NCBI GenBank assembly: GCA_007833815.1 | Contig: CP033464.1 | Span: 903,501-967,500 of the forward strand | Length of the DNA: 64,000 bases | Direction of reading: 5' to 3' | Origin: Brevibacillus laterosporus | GTDB taxonomy: Bacteria; Bacillota; Bacilli; Brevibacillales; Brevibacillaceae | Part shown: in pieces, positions 1-10,570 of the stretch | Position numbering within the stretch: position 1 is the stretch's first letter | How the letters are laid out: each line of letters opens with the position of its first letter | Notes under the pieces: generated by a model | Databases searched by the model: none | Seen by the model: only the letters and a program-made list of their open reading frames with translations | What the model was told of the DNA's origin: nothing | Translations under genes and position numbers: made by a program

Positions 1-1498
1 CTACTTGAGTAATCGCATCATCATCTATATATACATCGTCTAAACCTTCCGTATGGGAAAAAGTCAGCTTGATCCCATTTTGTTCACACTGCATCGCAAA
101 GCGCTGGGTTGCGTACACCAAAAGTTCATTCATACTTACCTGTTTTTGATTCAATTGAATACCTTGCGCGTCAAATCTTGTGAGTTGCAACAAATCATTC
201 ACCAAACGAATCATGCGGTCTGTCTCATTCATGGTGACACGTAAGAATTGGTTCGATAGCTCTGGTACTTCCACAGCTCCATCCATGAGTGCTTCTGTGT
301 AGCTTTTAATTGTAGTAAGCGGGGTACGTAGCTCGTGTGATACATTGGCTACAAAATTACGTCGCTGTTGTTCCGTGCGTTCCTGCTCCGTAACATCTTG
401 CAACACAGCAATAATACCACCCTTTTTCCCACTATCCTGTTGGAGTGGCGTAATTAATACTCGCAACATAATCACTTCTCGATTAGATACCATCATCTCT
501 AAAAGGAGAGGCTCCACTTCTTGAAATAAAGGCATTTCTTCTTCAGGTGGCAAGCGGAGCACATCATATATACTACGCTTTTGTTCTAAAACAGCTGCTT
601 CCTGTACCTCAAGCATCTCTTCTGCTGATCGATTCATTAAGATAATCGTGCCATCTCGGTCAGTCGCCATGACGCCATCGCTCATGTTCGCTAAAATTTG
701 CGACAGCTTTTCTCGTTCCTCTTCCTCTAATAAGACCGCCTCTTTTAAGCGTGCTGTCATATAGTTAAAGGTAGTGCCGAGCTGCCCAATCTCATCATCG
801 CTATAAATGTGTACCGAACGGTTAAAATCCCCGTTAGCTACAGCCTTAGCCTGACGTGTCATTTCTTTTACTGGCTTCGTGATGGTTTGCGCTAATAAAT
901 ACCCCAGCACTGCCGTGACGAATAATGCGATAAAAGTTCCTGTAGCAAAAATATTAGTGGTCTTGCGAATGGTCGTATACAAGCTTTCAATAGAAGCAAC
1001 CATGTACACAGCCCCGTAAACCACGTTCCCCTTTTTTATAGGAACAGCTAATACCTTTACCCGCCCTTCTGTAACAGGATCGATACGCATAGACTCATTG
1101 CGTGTCCCAAGCAGAGCGATAGTAATCTCCTTCTGGGCAGTACGTTGTCCAATGATCGCTGGATTATCTTCTGAAGTGCTAATGACCGTCCCATTCGCAT
1201 CGACTACCTGTACATGCGCCTCTTTAAAGGACATGTTACGGATCAGATTATCTATATCGGTTTTTACATCTTGTCCGTTATGATCATCAGGACTACGTGG
1301 CTGGCTAAAATATTTCTCTAGTAGAGTAGACAATAAGGTAGCCTGTCCATTTAAGCCTTCTGAAAAGTTGTTCGTATAGTACTTTTCTACTTCACGAGTA
1401 AAATATGCCCCAATGACTTGCATCGCCATTAATAGTAATAGCATATAAATGACGACTACTTTCCACTGAACTGTTTTGAACAGCTTCAGTTTAGCCAT
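1..1498 (-). CDS. walK: WalK sensor histidine kinase, 3' end outside window
   Basis: Membrane sensor kinase of the essential WalRK system that tunes cell-wall hydrolase expression to growth. The visible 499 codons show TM1 (about residues 14-33), an extracytoplasmic sensor loop, TM2 (about 183-203), a HAMP segment, a PAS domain (about 265-370) and the HisKA H-box SHELRTP with phospho-acceptor His388. The reading frame runs off the left edge before the ATPase domain, so the gene is partial only because of the window. Its ATG overlaps the walR stop by 8 nt, so the two are translationally coupled. The order walR-walK and the domain order match the Bacillus family. Confidence 0.97.
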   Translation of the reverse strand, partial: MAKLKLFKTVQWKVVVIYMLLLLMAMQVIGAYFTREVEKYYTNNFSEGLNGQATLLSTLLEKYFSQPRSPDDHNGQDVKTDIDNLIRNMSFKEAHVQVVDANGTVISTSEDNPAIIGQRTAQKEITIALLGTRNESMRIDPVTEGRVKVLAVPIKKGNVVYGAVYMVASIESLYTTIRKTTNIFATGTFIALFVTAVLGYLLAQTITKPVKEMTRQAKAVANGDFNRSVHIYSDDEIGQLGTTFNYMTARLKEAVLLEEEEREKLSQILANMSDGVMATDRDGTIILMNRSAEEMLEVQEAAVLEQKRSIYDVLRLPPEEEMPLFQEVEPLLLEMMVSNREVIMLRVLITPLQQDSGKKGGIIAVLQDVTEQERTEQQRRNFVANVSHELRTPLTTIKSYTEALMDGAVEVPELSNQFLRVTMNETDRMIRLVNDLLQLTRFDAQGIQLNQKQVSMNELLVYATQRFAMQCEQNGIKLTFSHTEGLDDVYIDDDAITQV

Positions 1499-2210
1499 GA
1501 GTCGATCCTCCCGTGGAAGGTTGTTTCATGGTATAACCAAGACCACGTCTCGTGATGATATAAGTAGGCTGACTTGGATCATCCTCAATTTTTTCTCTAA
1601 GACGTCTAATTGTGACATCGACGGTACGCACATCACCAAAATAATCATAGCCCCATACCGCTTGCAACAAATGCTCTCGTACCATGACCTGTCCTTGATG
1701 CTTTGCCAAATAGACAAGCAATTCAAATTCACGATGGGTTAATTCCAGTGTTTCATCTACTTTCTTTACCGTATAAGAGTACAAGTCAATCTCAAGATCA
1801 CCAATGCGGAAAAGGTGCTTATTCTGTACTCCTTGCTTTGGTTTTTGCCTGCGTAGATGAGCTTTTACACGAGCTAATAACTCACGTGTACCAAATGGTT
1901 TGGTCACATAATCATCTGCACCTAATTCTAAGCCCAGTACTTTATCTAACTCCGAATCCTTAGCCGTTAGCATAATGATCGGCATTTCATATTCCTGACG
2001 TACAATCCGACACACGTCCATACCATCTCGACCAGGCAACATAATATCTAATAAAATTAAATCAGGTTTTTCTTGATGCACCAACCGAAGAGCTTCTTCG
2101 CCATCATAAGCGCACACCACTTGATAACCCTCTTTTTCTAAAGAAAATTTCAATATATCAGCAATTGGTTTTTCATCATCCACTACGAGGAGTTTCGCCA
2201 ATGGATTCAC
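1491..2210 (-). CDS. walR: WalR response regulator (OmpR family)
   Basis: DNA-binding partner of WalK, controlling autolysin and wall-metabolism genes. The 239-residue protein has a receiver domain with the DD pair at 11-12, phospho-acceptor Asp55 (LLDIMLPG) and the conserved Lys in YVTKPF. A C-terminal winged helix (about 135-230) ends in RRGLGYTM. Length and sequence are typical of the family. The start follows a GGAGTG-type ribosome site. It is the first gene of the walRK unit, and a terminator isolates it from the upstream M23 peptidase gene. Confidence 0.97.
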   Translation of the reverse strand: MNPLAKLLVVDDEKPIADILKFSLEKEGYQVVCAYDGEEALRLVHQEKPDLILLDIMLPGRDGMDVCRIVRQEYEMPIIMLTAKDSELDKVLGLELGADDYVTKPFGTRELLARVKAHLRRQKPKQGVQNKHLFRIGDLEIDLYSYTVKKVDETLELTHREFELLVYLAKHQGQVMVREHLLQAVWGYDYFGDVRTVDVTIRRLREKIEDDPSQPTYIITRRGLGYTMKQPSTGGSTHG

Positions 2211-2307
2211 TCCTTTCGACTACTCGATCTATTCGCGTACTCTGTCCATTCCACTTTAACGAATAATTTCCTTTCAAGCAATCTACAGAGCTTCACGTAA
2301 CTAGTAG

Positions 2308-2357
2308 AGAAAAAGAAAACAGACCATCCTGGCATTTCTCTGCCAGAATTGGTCTGT
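2308..2357 (-). terminator. Rho-independent terminator of the M23 peptidase gene
   Basis: Inverted repeat ACAGACCA (2319-2326) with TGGTCTGT (2350-2357), extended by an inner CTGGCA/TGCCAG stem. On the minus strand it is followed by a T-rich tract (2308-2318). It sits just after the peptidase stop codon and before walR. Confidence 0.85.
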
Positions 2358-2371
2358 TGAATTGTCTATTG

Positions 2372-3865
2372 TTAGCGTAACACAGAAAGCGGGTTCACCA
2401 AACGCCCGTTTTTGTGCACTTCAAAATGAAGATGGACACCTGTAGAGTCACCTGTAGAGCCCATAACACCGATGGCGGCACCTTGGCTGACAACTTGTCC
2501 AACTTTTACTTTTGCACTGCGTAAATGTCCATAGAGAGTTTGCATACCATTTCCGTGATTAATAGTAACTGAAATACCGTAGTCACCATTCCAGCCAACT
2601 TGGACAACGCGACCGTTATCTGCTGCTTTCACTGTACCTGATCCCGCAATATCAATTCCCTTATGCATACGTCCCCAGCGAGTGCCGAATCCACTGCTGA
2701 TATAGCCTTTTGCTGGCCAAGTGATGCGACCGGTACCACGGTCTGCAATGACCTTCGTACCCTTTTCAATAACTTTTGAGACCGGTTGTTGAATCATATC
2801 TTCATCGATCATCTTTGTTGCTACAAGCTGACCATTTTCTTTTATATATTCATATTGAACACGTTTTAAACCGTTCTTACCTTCTTGCACTACTTTTGTT
2901 TCGCCTTTAGGCATTTTTGCATTCGATTTTGTTTCAATGGGATAAAAAATATTTTCGTCCTTAGTTGCATTCTCCACCACTTGAACCGTCACATAAGGGC
3001 GAATCTCGGTAACATTTAATTTTTGATCCAATTGAAGCAACGTATTCTCGGTAACACCAGGATTATTTTTAAATATCTGTTTTTGGGTAATTCCATATTG
3101 TTTAGCAATTCCGCTAACTGTATCACCAGACTTCACAGAATGTGTCACGTCTTGTGCCGTACCCTTAATCAATACTTCTTCTAGTTTTTCAGCTGGAATA
3201 ATCTTGTCAGCTGGTACAATTTCTGCATCGAGGGAAATTTTTTCCTTAAATTTCACTGACTTAACCTGTTTGTCAGTCGGAAGAGAAGCCGCCATAACTT
3301 CTTGTTTATTTGTTTTCTTCATGGGAACGCCACTGAACCGTTCCTTGATGTCTGTTAAAATTTGATCTGCTTGTTCTTGATTAGCTGCATAACCTACAAG
3401 TTTGCCTTCCACCATTACCTTTACAGCTTCAACCTGAAGATTTGCTTCCTTTTCAAGCTTTTGAAGTGTTTCGTCATTGTTTACTTGCCCTTTAAAAACC
3501 TTTTCTTCTGCAAACGTGATATTATCACTTAGCGTAAGCGGGGCATGATGTTTCTGTTCCTGTTCCTTTAAGCGTTCTTCCGTCCATTGCCTCACCACTT
3601 CAGGGTTGTCCACCACACCTATCTCTTTGCCATTTAACACGACATGATAAAGGGGAGTCATATTAGAAGTGTAGTAGTAATTCGCATAGGTTACACTAGA
3701 AGCACCCATTATAAGTGTCACAGCTACAGTAACAGATTGTTTCTTATGGCTAAGGATATATGCCCAAGCACGGTCTGCAATTCGTCTGGAACTTTGATTA
3801 CATGTATCAAGCAATGGCTTGACACGTTGAACCAACCAGTCTTTCCATTCGGCCGGTCGCATCAT
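2372..3865 (-). CDS. LysM-G5-M23 peptidoglycan metallopeptidase
   Basis: Predicted membrane-anchored or exported murein endopeptidase of 497 residues. A basic N-terminus leads to a single membrane segment (about 44-62). A coiled region follows, then one LysM domain (about 241-284), a G5-like domain (about 287-366) and a C-terminal M23 (LytM) domain (about 395-490). The zinc motifs are visible: H-x3-D in HKGIDIAG and HLHFEVH near the end. A strong AGGAGGT site precedes the ATG. Its place directly upstream of walRK suggests a wall hydrolase within the WalR sphere. I see no clear TGTWAH-N5-TGTWAH WalR box upstream, so regulation is not shown. The substrate bond is inferred from the family only. 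Confidence 0.9.
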   Translation of the reverse strand: MMRPAEWKDWLVQRVKPLLDTCNQSSRRIADRAWAYILSHKKQSVTVAVTLIMGASSVTYANYYYTSNMTPLYHVVLNGKEIGVVDNPEVVRQWTEERLKEQEQKHHAPLTLSDNITFAEEKVFKGQVNNDETLQKLEKEANLQVEAVKVMVEGKLVGYAANQEQADQILTDIKERFSGVPMKKTNKQEVMAASLPTDKQVKSVKFKEKISLDAEIVPADKIIPAEKLEEVLIKGTAQDVTHSVKSGDTVSGIAKQYGITQKQIFKNNPGVTENTLLQLDQKLNVTEIRPYVTVQVVENATKDENIFYPIETKSNAKMPKGETKVVQEGKNGLKRVQYEYIKENGQLVATKMIDEDMIQQPVSKVIEKGTKVIADRGTGRITWPAKGYISSGFGTRWGRMHKGIDIAGSGTVKAADNGRVVQVGWNGDYGISVTINHGNGMQTLYGHLRSAKVKVGQVVSQGAAIGVMGSTGDSTGVHLHFEVHKNGRLVNPLSVLR

Positions 3866-4233
3866 TAATACCTCCTATAAGCCTTTCCAACATCAACATT
3901 ACTCGCGAAAAGTTGAAAAAACAAAATGTTCCAGCACAAAGTGTCTGGAGTTAAATTATACCTGTCAAATTTCCTATATAAGCCAACTTATTAAACTGTA
4001 TCACATCACAGCAATCGACATCAAGTGTAAAATCGGGTCGAATAAATAGTTATGTGTCGAGTAATAATAAAGTCACAAGACTGTAAAAGAATAACAAGGT
4101 ACTATTTTCCTAGATAATAATGATTATTTCCATAGGAAATAATCCCCATGACAAGTAAAGAAATAACGATCGGCTCTGGTAAAAATATAGTGTCGATTCT
4201 TGCCATGCTTCTCATCAATTGGAGGTAATTTCT
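3866..4233. other. Intergenic region between divergent genes
   Basis: AT-rich 370 bp separating the M23 gene (minus) and a small unknown gene (plus). It contains a 7-bp inverted repeat TTTCCTA (4106-4112) / TAGGAAA (4133-4139) of unknown role. I found no convincing gene, RNA or classic operator. Confidence 0.5.
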
Positions 4234-4605
4234 ATGAAAGAAATTAGTGTTTTAGCAGGTTTTTCATCCCTTCAGAATGCTCAACAAGCAGCAGATGAAT
4301 TACGTCAACTGGGATGCTCTACAGTCCAAATTGATGAAGTAAGCAGTTATCCCGGAAAAGGGGTAGACAAAATAATGAATGCCATTACCGGGGAAATACC
4401 CAATTTAGGAAGTTTGACGTTAAGTGGAGACTTCCCTACTGGGCCTGATGCTAGTGTTTTAGCTGCCGCTGACCCTTCAGCTAGCGGTATGGCTGATCGA
4501 GGTGCTGAAGCAAGTATGCCAGGTCTGGTGCTAACCTGCCTAGTTGATGATGCCATCAGTAGCAAAGCAACTCAAATTATTCAATCCTATGGTGGTTTGG
4601 TTTAA
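4234..4605 (+). CDS. Small acidic soluble protein of unknown function
   Basis: A 123-residue protein beginning MKEISVLAGF. The start is set at ATG 4234 because GGAGGT lies at 4221-4226; the longer reading from TTG 4219 would put that ribosome site inside the gene. No signal peptide or membrane segment. The opening (VLAGFSSLQNAQQAADELRQ) has the beta-alpha pattern of small stress proteins such as the YflT type, in which a helix carries 'ADELR-x-LG'. The central 70-110 region is rich in Gly, Ala, Ser and Asp. I do not recognise the family with certainty. A strong terminator follows, so it is a single-gene unit. Confidence 0.7.
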   Translation: MKEISVLAGFSSLQNAQQAADELRQLGCSTVQIDEVSSYPGKGVDKIMNAITGEIPNLGSLTLSGDFPTGPDASVLAAADPSASGMADRGAEASMPGLVLTCLVDDAISSKATQIIQSYGGLV

Positions 4606-4630
4606 ACGGTTATCTCCCACCATTAGAAAA

Positions 4631-4698
4631 AAGGAAAAGGGGCTGTTCCCAACGTCTACGCACATTCACCTAGACGAAGAGGACAGCCCTTTTCCTAC
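4631..4698. terminator. Bidirectional terminator
   Basis: Long hairpin with GGAAAAGGGGCTGT (4633-4646) pairing to ACAGCCCTTTTCC (4683-4695), with one bulge and an inner CGTCTA/TAGACG stem. It lies between the plus-strand small gene and the convergent minus-strand small gene and can serve both. Confidence 0.8.
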
Positions 4699-4808
4699 TC
4701 TACTGCTCCTTTGGTACAAAACCAAACCAATAGTACAATTCATTTCACTACTTTTCTTTTTCAATCGATATCCCCTGCTATTCTAATGTACATGGATCCG
4801 GCATACTC

Positions 4809-5021
4809 TTACTTAATAGCAACCATGGAAGTAATGTCACGTATGGATAGTCTACGAATTTCTTTCTTTTTGGTTGGTACATCATCTTCTCTCTTACCAA
4901 GTATGAAGCAGACATATCCCTTGCTCACGTGAGTCATCGTACCACTGATGATTACCCCATTAAACATTTTAACTTCTACGTCCTTACCCACTAATGTCAT
5001 TGCTTTTTGATCGAATCCCAT
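4809..5021 (-). CDS. Small beta-rich (LSm-like?) protein, unknown function
   Basis: A 70-residue protein starting MGFDQKAMTLVG. The longer frame to 5093 exists, but GGGGTG sits 7 nt before the ATG at 5021, which favours the short form. The core, with VEVKMFNGVIISGTMTHV then GYVCFIL, has the look of a small SH3/LSm barrel in which a strand pair 'V.G....G.V' is followed by 'I..I....'. No signal or membrane segment. I cannot assign a function. It lies alone between two terminators, downstream of purA in the opposite sense of the small plus-strand gene. Confidence 0.65.
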   Translation of the reverse strand: MGFDQKAMTLVGKDVEVKMFNGVIISGTMTHVSKGYVCFILGKREDDVPTKKKEIRRLSIRDITSMVAIK

Positions 5022-5138
5022 TATCAAGCACCCCGTTTTCATTTGGTATACGATACGATATGCCCAGATGGTGGGTACTGGTGACTGTCCCAAATAAATG
5101 TTTTTTCTAAGAATAGAAATTCATCGTCTCGGTTCATG

Positions 5139-5189
5139 AAAAAAAGCAGCTCCTATGCTATTTACCAGCATAAGAACCGCTTTTTTTAT
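5139..5189. terminator. purA terminator (usable in both directions)
   Basis: Imperfect hairpin AAAAAGCAGCTCCTATGCT / AGCATAAGAACCGCTTTTT. On the minus strand the purA transcript meets GC-rich stem arms and then a T run; T runs occur on both sides. Confidence 0.8.
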
Positions 5190-5200
5190 TTTCGAAGTAA

Positions 5201-6523
<1,323 letters not shown>

Positions 6524-6526
6524 TTA

Positions 6527-6555
6527 ATTTTACTAAACCAAAGACCAGATGTCAA
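6527..6555 (-). promoter_or_regulatory. Sigma-A promoter of purA
   Basis: On the minus strand a perfect -35 TTGACA (6550-6555) is followed, after 17 nt, by the -10 TAAAAT (6527-6532). The purA start codon lies about 40 nt downstream of the -10. Confidence 0.85.
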
Positions 6556-6559
6556 CTAA

Positions 6560-6601
6560 ATCACGAACATTATATAATCATTATTATTATATGTTCGTAA
6601 A
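6560..6601 (-). promoter_or_regulatory. Probable PurR operator (paired PurBoxes)
   Basis: Inverted repeat ACGAACAT (6563-6570) / ATGTTCGT (6591-6598). The two CGAA/TTCG cores are separated by 26 nt of nearly pure A/T, the geometry of the two PurBoxes bound by Bacillus PurR. It sits just upstream of the purA -35. Assignment is by pattern and location. Confidence 0.75.
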
Positions 6602-6737
6602 TACATCATCATTCTATGCTAAAAAGGCGCAAGTTTCCCTGTCCTTATACCTATTTTTCTTAGTATATGCCAAAAAAAGAAAAAGCGGCGAATTCGAGCC
6701 TTTGTTGTACCTAGAAAAATTATTATTTTTCATCCGG

Positions 6738-6778
6738 CACCAAAAAGCCATCTTCTCTACAAGGAAGATGGCTCTGCT
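6738..6778 (-). terminator. dnaC terminator
   Basis: AGCCATCTTC (6746-6755) pairs perfectly with GAAGATGGCT (6764-6773). On the minus strand the stem is followed by a short T run. It lies right after the dnaC stop. Confidence 0.85.
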
Positions 6779-6783
6779 TTTCA

Positions 6784-8130
6784 TTAACCTACATCTCGAT
6801 ATCGTTGATCTAGGCTAACGAATTTATTAAATTCTTTTAAGAAAACAAGCTCAACGGTTCCCGTAGGACCATTACGTTGTTTGGCTATGATAATTTCAAT
6901 AATATTTTTAGCTTCCGTTTCCTTATCGTAGTAGTCATCACGATACAGGAAAGCAACAATATCAGCATCCTGCTCGATAGATCCCGATTCACGAATATCG
7001 GACATCATTGGGCGCTTGTCTTGCCGTTGCTCAACAGAACGACTTAACTGTGACAGAGCAATGATAGGTACATTAAGTTCACGAGCAATCCCTTTTAATG
7101 TACGAGAGATCTCTGATACCTCCTGCTGACGGTTGTCACCCTTTCCTCGCCCCTGAATTAACTGCAAATAGTCAATCAGAATGAGCCCAAGTCCCTTTTC
7201 AGTTTGAAGACGTCTGCATTTAGCACGAATATCTTGTACGGTTATACCTGGCGTATCATCAATGTAGACAGGTGCCTTAGCTAAAGTCCCAATAGCCATC
7301 GTTAGCTTTTGCCAATCATCTTCTTCCAACCCACCAGAACGCATACGGGAGGCATCTAAATTACCCTCCGCACAAATCATACGTTGAACGAGCTGTGATG
7401 CGGACATCTCTAGAGAAAAGATAGCTACTGTTTCGTTAGCTCTTGCAGCTACGTTCTGGGCCACATTCAAAGCAAATGCTGTCTTCCCTACAGAAGGACG
7501 GGCTGCTAGAATAATCAGGTCAGAACGTTGGAAACCAGCAGTCATTTTATCTAAATCAGGATACCCAGATGGAATACCTGTTACATCGCCTTTTCTTTGG
7601 CTCAAAAACTCAATACGTTCATAGGTTTCCATCAAAGCATCGCGAATAGGAATAAAACCTCCGCTATTGCGATTTTGCGCAATCTCTAGGATGTATTTTT
7701 CCGCATCTGCAATGATTTCGCCTACTTCATCTTCACGTGAGTAGCCATCATTAGCAATTTTAGTAGCCGTTCGAATTAATCGACGAAGTAATGATTTCTC
7801 TTCCACGATCTTGGCATAATACTCAATATTAGCTGCTGTAGGAACAGAGCTAGCAAGAGATGTTAAATAGACCACACCACCCGTTTCTTCCAAGACCTTT
7901 TGATCCTGTAAATCTGCTGTTACGGTTACAAGGTCAACAGGCTCTCCTCTTTCATAAAGGACGAGCATGGTATTGAAGATACGCTGGTGAGAAGTTTTGT
8001 AGAAGTCTTCTGGGCGAAGGAGTTCCATCGCAGTAATAAGCGCTTCTTTGGATAAGAAAATCGCACCCAACACCGATTCTTCCGCCTCTATATTTTGCGG
8101 CGGCACACGGTCCAAATATAAATCGCTCAC
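6784..8130 (-). CDS. dnaC: Replicative DNA helicase (DnaB type)
   Basis: Hexameric 5'-3' helicase that unwinds DNA at the replication fork; called DnaC in Bacillus, DnaB elsewhere. The 448 residues comprise the N-terminal primase-interaction domain (1-155) and a RecA-fold C-terminal domain with Walker A in AARPSVGKTAF (about 211) and the DYLQLI strand. Starts with GTG 8130 after GAGGGGTG. It lies in the conserved run rplI-dnaC-purA, 28 bp after rplI, and ends in its own terminator. Confidence 0.97.
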   Translation of the reverse strand: MSDLYLDRVPPQNIEAEESVLGAIFLSKEALITAMELLRPEDFYKTSHQRIFNTMLVLYERGEPVDLVTVTADLQDQKVLEETGGVVYLTSLASSVPTAANIEYYAKIVEEKSLLRRLIRTATKIANDGYSREDEVGEIIADAEKYILEIAQNRNSGGFIPIRDALMETYERIEFLSQRKGDVTGIPSGYPDLDKMTAGFQRSDLIILAARPSVGKTAFALNVAQNVAARANETVAIFSLEMSASQLVQRMICAEGNLDASRMRSGGLEEDDWQKLTMAIGTLAKAPVYIDDTPGITVQDIRAKCRRLQTEKGLGLILIDYLQLIQGRGKGDNRQQEVSEISRTLKGIARELNVPIIALSQLSRSVEQRQDKRPMMSDIRESGSIEQDADIVAFLYRDDYYDKETEAKNIIEIIIAKQRNGPTGTVELVFLKEFNKFVSLDQRYRDVG

Positions 8131-8158
8131 TTCACACCCCTCAACTTCTGTTCATATT

Positions 8159-8602
8159 TTACTCTTCTACTACATGCACTTTTAAAGTAGCCACAATGTC
8201 GTGGTATAACTTTGTTTTTACTTGTGTAACGCCTAAAGAACGAATAGGCTCCATATCTAATTTACGTTTGTCCACTTTTACGTTAAATTGCTCTTCCAAC
8301 GCTTCTACAACTTGCTTGCTGGAAATCGCACCAAAAAGACGTCCGCCCTCACCGGCTTTCCCTTTTATTTTAACGGTCATTTCGTTCATTTTCTCAGCCA
8401 ATTGTTGGGCTTCAAGCTTTTCTTGCTCTTTTCTTTTATCTTCGCTCTTTTTTTGTGCCTCTAAATTCTTAACATTTCCATCTGTTGCTTCTTTTGCTAA
8501 GCCTCTCGGAAGTAAGAAATTGCGAACATAGCCCTCAGACAATTCCTTGATTTCACCTTTTTTACCTTGTCCTTTTACGTCTTTCAAAAAGATTACTTTC
8601 AT
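8159..8602 (-). CDS. rplI: 50S ribosomal protein L9
   Basis: Large-subunit protein that binds 23S rRNA and stretches across the ribosome. 147 residues: the N-terminal RNA-binding domain ([20 protein letters not shown], with GYVRNFLLP), a long central helix (about 45-75) and the C-terminal domain. Full length for the family. GGAGG precedes the ATG, and it follows gdpP by 15 bp in the same operon. Confidence 0.98.
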   Translation of the reverse strand: MKVIFLKDVKGQGKKGEIKELSEGYVRNFLLPRGLAKEATDGNVKNLEAQKKSEDKRKEQEKLEAQQLAEKMNEMTVKIKGKAGEGGRLFGAISSKQVVEALEEQFNVKVDKRKLDMEPIRSLGVTQVKTKLYHDIVATLKVHVVEE

Positions 8603-8617
8603 TTGAAACGTCCTCCT

Positions 8618-10555
8618 TTACAATTCTGTATCTATTACATCTTTTAACAATCGTACAGCGTCAGGAATGGCAATATCTTTCATCTGGGTAGCAGCTCCAT
8701 TTAAATGACCGCCTCCACCCATTTTCTCCATAATTGACTGTACATTTATATCACCTAATGAACGCGCACTAATTAAAACTGCTTCATCAGCACGCATGGC
8801 AATGACAAACGAGGCCTGAATTCCCTCAAGTGTTAATAGAGCCTCAGCGGCTTGTGCTACCTGCACCTGAGAGTAGGTTTCCTGAGGGTCTCCCACAGCA
8901 ATCGCCATCTTGTCACGATACACCTCTGTATTCATAACTACACGTGCACGCTTGACAAACTGTTGGATATCCTCTTTTAAGAAACGCTGTACCATAGCTG
9001 TATCGGCGCCATTCCTCCGCAAGAAGGAGGCTGCCTCAAAGGTACGTGAGCCTGTACGGAACGCAAAGCTTTTGGTATCAACTACAATCCCTGCTAACAA
9101 CCCTGTAGCGGTCACGCTATCAAGACTAACACGATCATTCTGGTACTGTAGAAGCTCAGTCACTAGCTCAGCTGTTGAAGAGGCATATGGCTCCAAATAC
9201 AACAGGACGGGATCATTAATAAACTCTTCCGAACGTCGATGGTGATCAATAACCACAATTCGACTGGTTTCTTGCAATAGACGGGATTCAATCACCAGTG
9301 ACGGACGATGTGTATCTACAATTACCAATAAGGTCCGTGAAGAGACAATCTGTAGAGCTTGATCAGGTGAAATGAATGCTTCCGCTAGTGGAGATTGATT
9401 CACTTCCTTCATGAGTCGCTCAATCGCTGGATTAACCTCGTCCAATACGATAAAACCTGGTTTATTGTGTATTTGTACGGTTTTTATCACACCAAGACAA
9501 GCCCCGATAGAATCCATATCGGCATTTTTATGTCCCATGACAATAACTTGCTCAGCTTCGTGGATTAAATCACGTAGCGCATGGGCAATAACCCTTGCAC
9601 GAACACGTGTCCGTTTTTCAACGGCATTGGACTTACCACCATAGAAGGTTAATTTATTTCCGACTTTCACTGCTGCCTGGTCACCACCGCGTCCAAGAGC
9701 AATATCTAGACTGGATTGAGCATTCTTGCCCACTTCCACTAGGCTTGGCATTGCTGCACCTACCCCAATGGACAACGTAATCGGAATCTTGTTGTCAGCT
9801 GTCATTTCGCGCACGACATCCAAGATATCAAAACGTGTTTCTTCTAACCGATCTAAGGTAGCGCGATCCATAACCGCTAAAAACTTATCAGAACTCATGC
9901 GACGAAGTAAAATTCCATGCTTTTGTGCCCATTCGAGTATCACGCCAGAGACACTAGTCGTAAGTAACGTACGGCTTTGGTCATCCATTACCTGGCTTAG
10001 CTCATCAAGATTATCTAAATGAATGATACCCACAATGGTTTTTTCTTGCTGGTACCGAATAGCTAGTTCTTTGTATTCAGTTACATCGGTAAAATACAGC
10101 AAACGTTCTTCGGGACGGATTAATACCTCATAAATTCGCTCACCAAAGATAAAATCAAGTTTCTTCTGTTCTGCTTTCCATTCAAGTGCAGGAAATACTT
10201 CAGCTAACTCTTTTCCGATCAAATTATCCATATTGGTCATTTGTTGCATATAAGGATTTGTCCACTCAACTTCCCGATCCTCATTAAACAACAATATCCC
10301 AATGGGCATTTCCTGTAATACGCCCTCACTTGCCTTCTTAACTCGATGATTAATAGTGGCAATATACATTTTTAAGTCTTGCTGAAATTTCTTTTCAATC
10401 TGAAGCGTGGCTAATATGAGACCGATAATAGAAACTATCCCTATTGCGCCATATATCCAGTGATATAACGTCAAGATGGCGACAAGCACTAAGCTAAAAC
10501 TTAAAGCTAAAACCATATGTAAGCCATACCAACGTTTAAACAGGAACTTGGGCAT
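8618..10555 (-). CDS. gdpP: Cyclic-di-AMP phosphodiesterase GdpP
   Basis: Membrane-bound enzyme that hydrolyses c-di-AMP to pApA and so sets potassium, osmotic and wall-stress responses. The 645 residues show two N-terminal membrane segments (about 12-55), a PAS-like domain (about 85-165), a degenerate GGDEF domain (about 170-305) and the DHH/DHHA1 catalytic module. The metal-binding motifs HKNADMDSIG, VIDHHRR and the C-terminal GGGGH-like MGGGGHLNGAATQ are intact. It keeps the Bacillus order yybS-gdpP-rplI-dnaC. Overlap with neighbours is absent but spacing is 15 bp on each side, so one transcript is likely. Confidence 0.97.
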   Translation of the reverse strand: MPKFLFKRWYGLHMVLALSFSLVLVAILTLYHWIYGAIGIVSIIGLILATLQIEKKFQQDLKMYIATINHRVKKASEGVLQEMPIGILLFNEDREVEWTNPYMQQMTNMDNLIGKELAEVFPALEWKAEQKKLDFIFGERIYEVLIRPEERLLYFTDVTEYKELAIRYQQEKTIVGIIHLDNLDELSQVMDDQSRTLLTTSVSGVILEWAQKHGILLRRMSSDKFLAVMDRATLDRLEETRFDILDVVREMTADNKIPITLSIGVGAAMPSLVEVGKNAQSSLDIALGRGGDQAAVKVGNKLTFYGGKSNAVEKRTRVRARVIAHALRDLIHEAEQVIVMGHKNADMDSIGACLGVIKTVQIHNKPGFIVLDEVNPAIERLMKEVNQSPLAEAFISPDQALQIVSSRTLLVIVDTHRPSLVIESRLLQETSRIVVIDHHRRSEEFINDPVLLYLEPYASSTAELVTELLQYQNDRVSLDSVTATGLLAGIVVDTKSFAFRTGSRTFEAASFLRRNGADTAMVQRFLKEDIQQFVKRARVVMNTEVYRDKMAIAVGDPQETYSQVQVAQAAEALLTLEGIQASFVIAMRADEAVLISARSLGDINVQSIMEKMGGGGHLNGAATQMKDIAIPDAVRLLKDVIDTEL

Positions 10556-10570
10556 TTACTCAGCTCCTCT

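Noticed and set aside
3866-4233. Search for a WalR box upstream of the M23 peptidase gene
   Set aside because: No TGTWAH-N5-TGTWAH pair found in the right place.
6549-6818. 89-codon plus-strand frame in the purA-dnaC spacer
   Set aside because: No ribosome site, low-complexity AT-rich sequence; it overlaps the purA operator and the dnaC terminator on the other strand.
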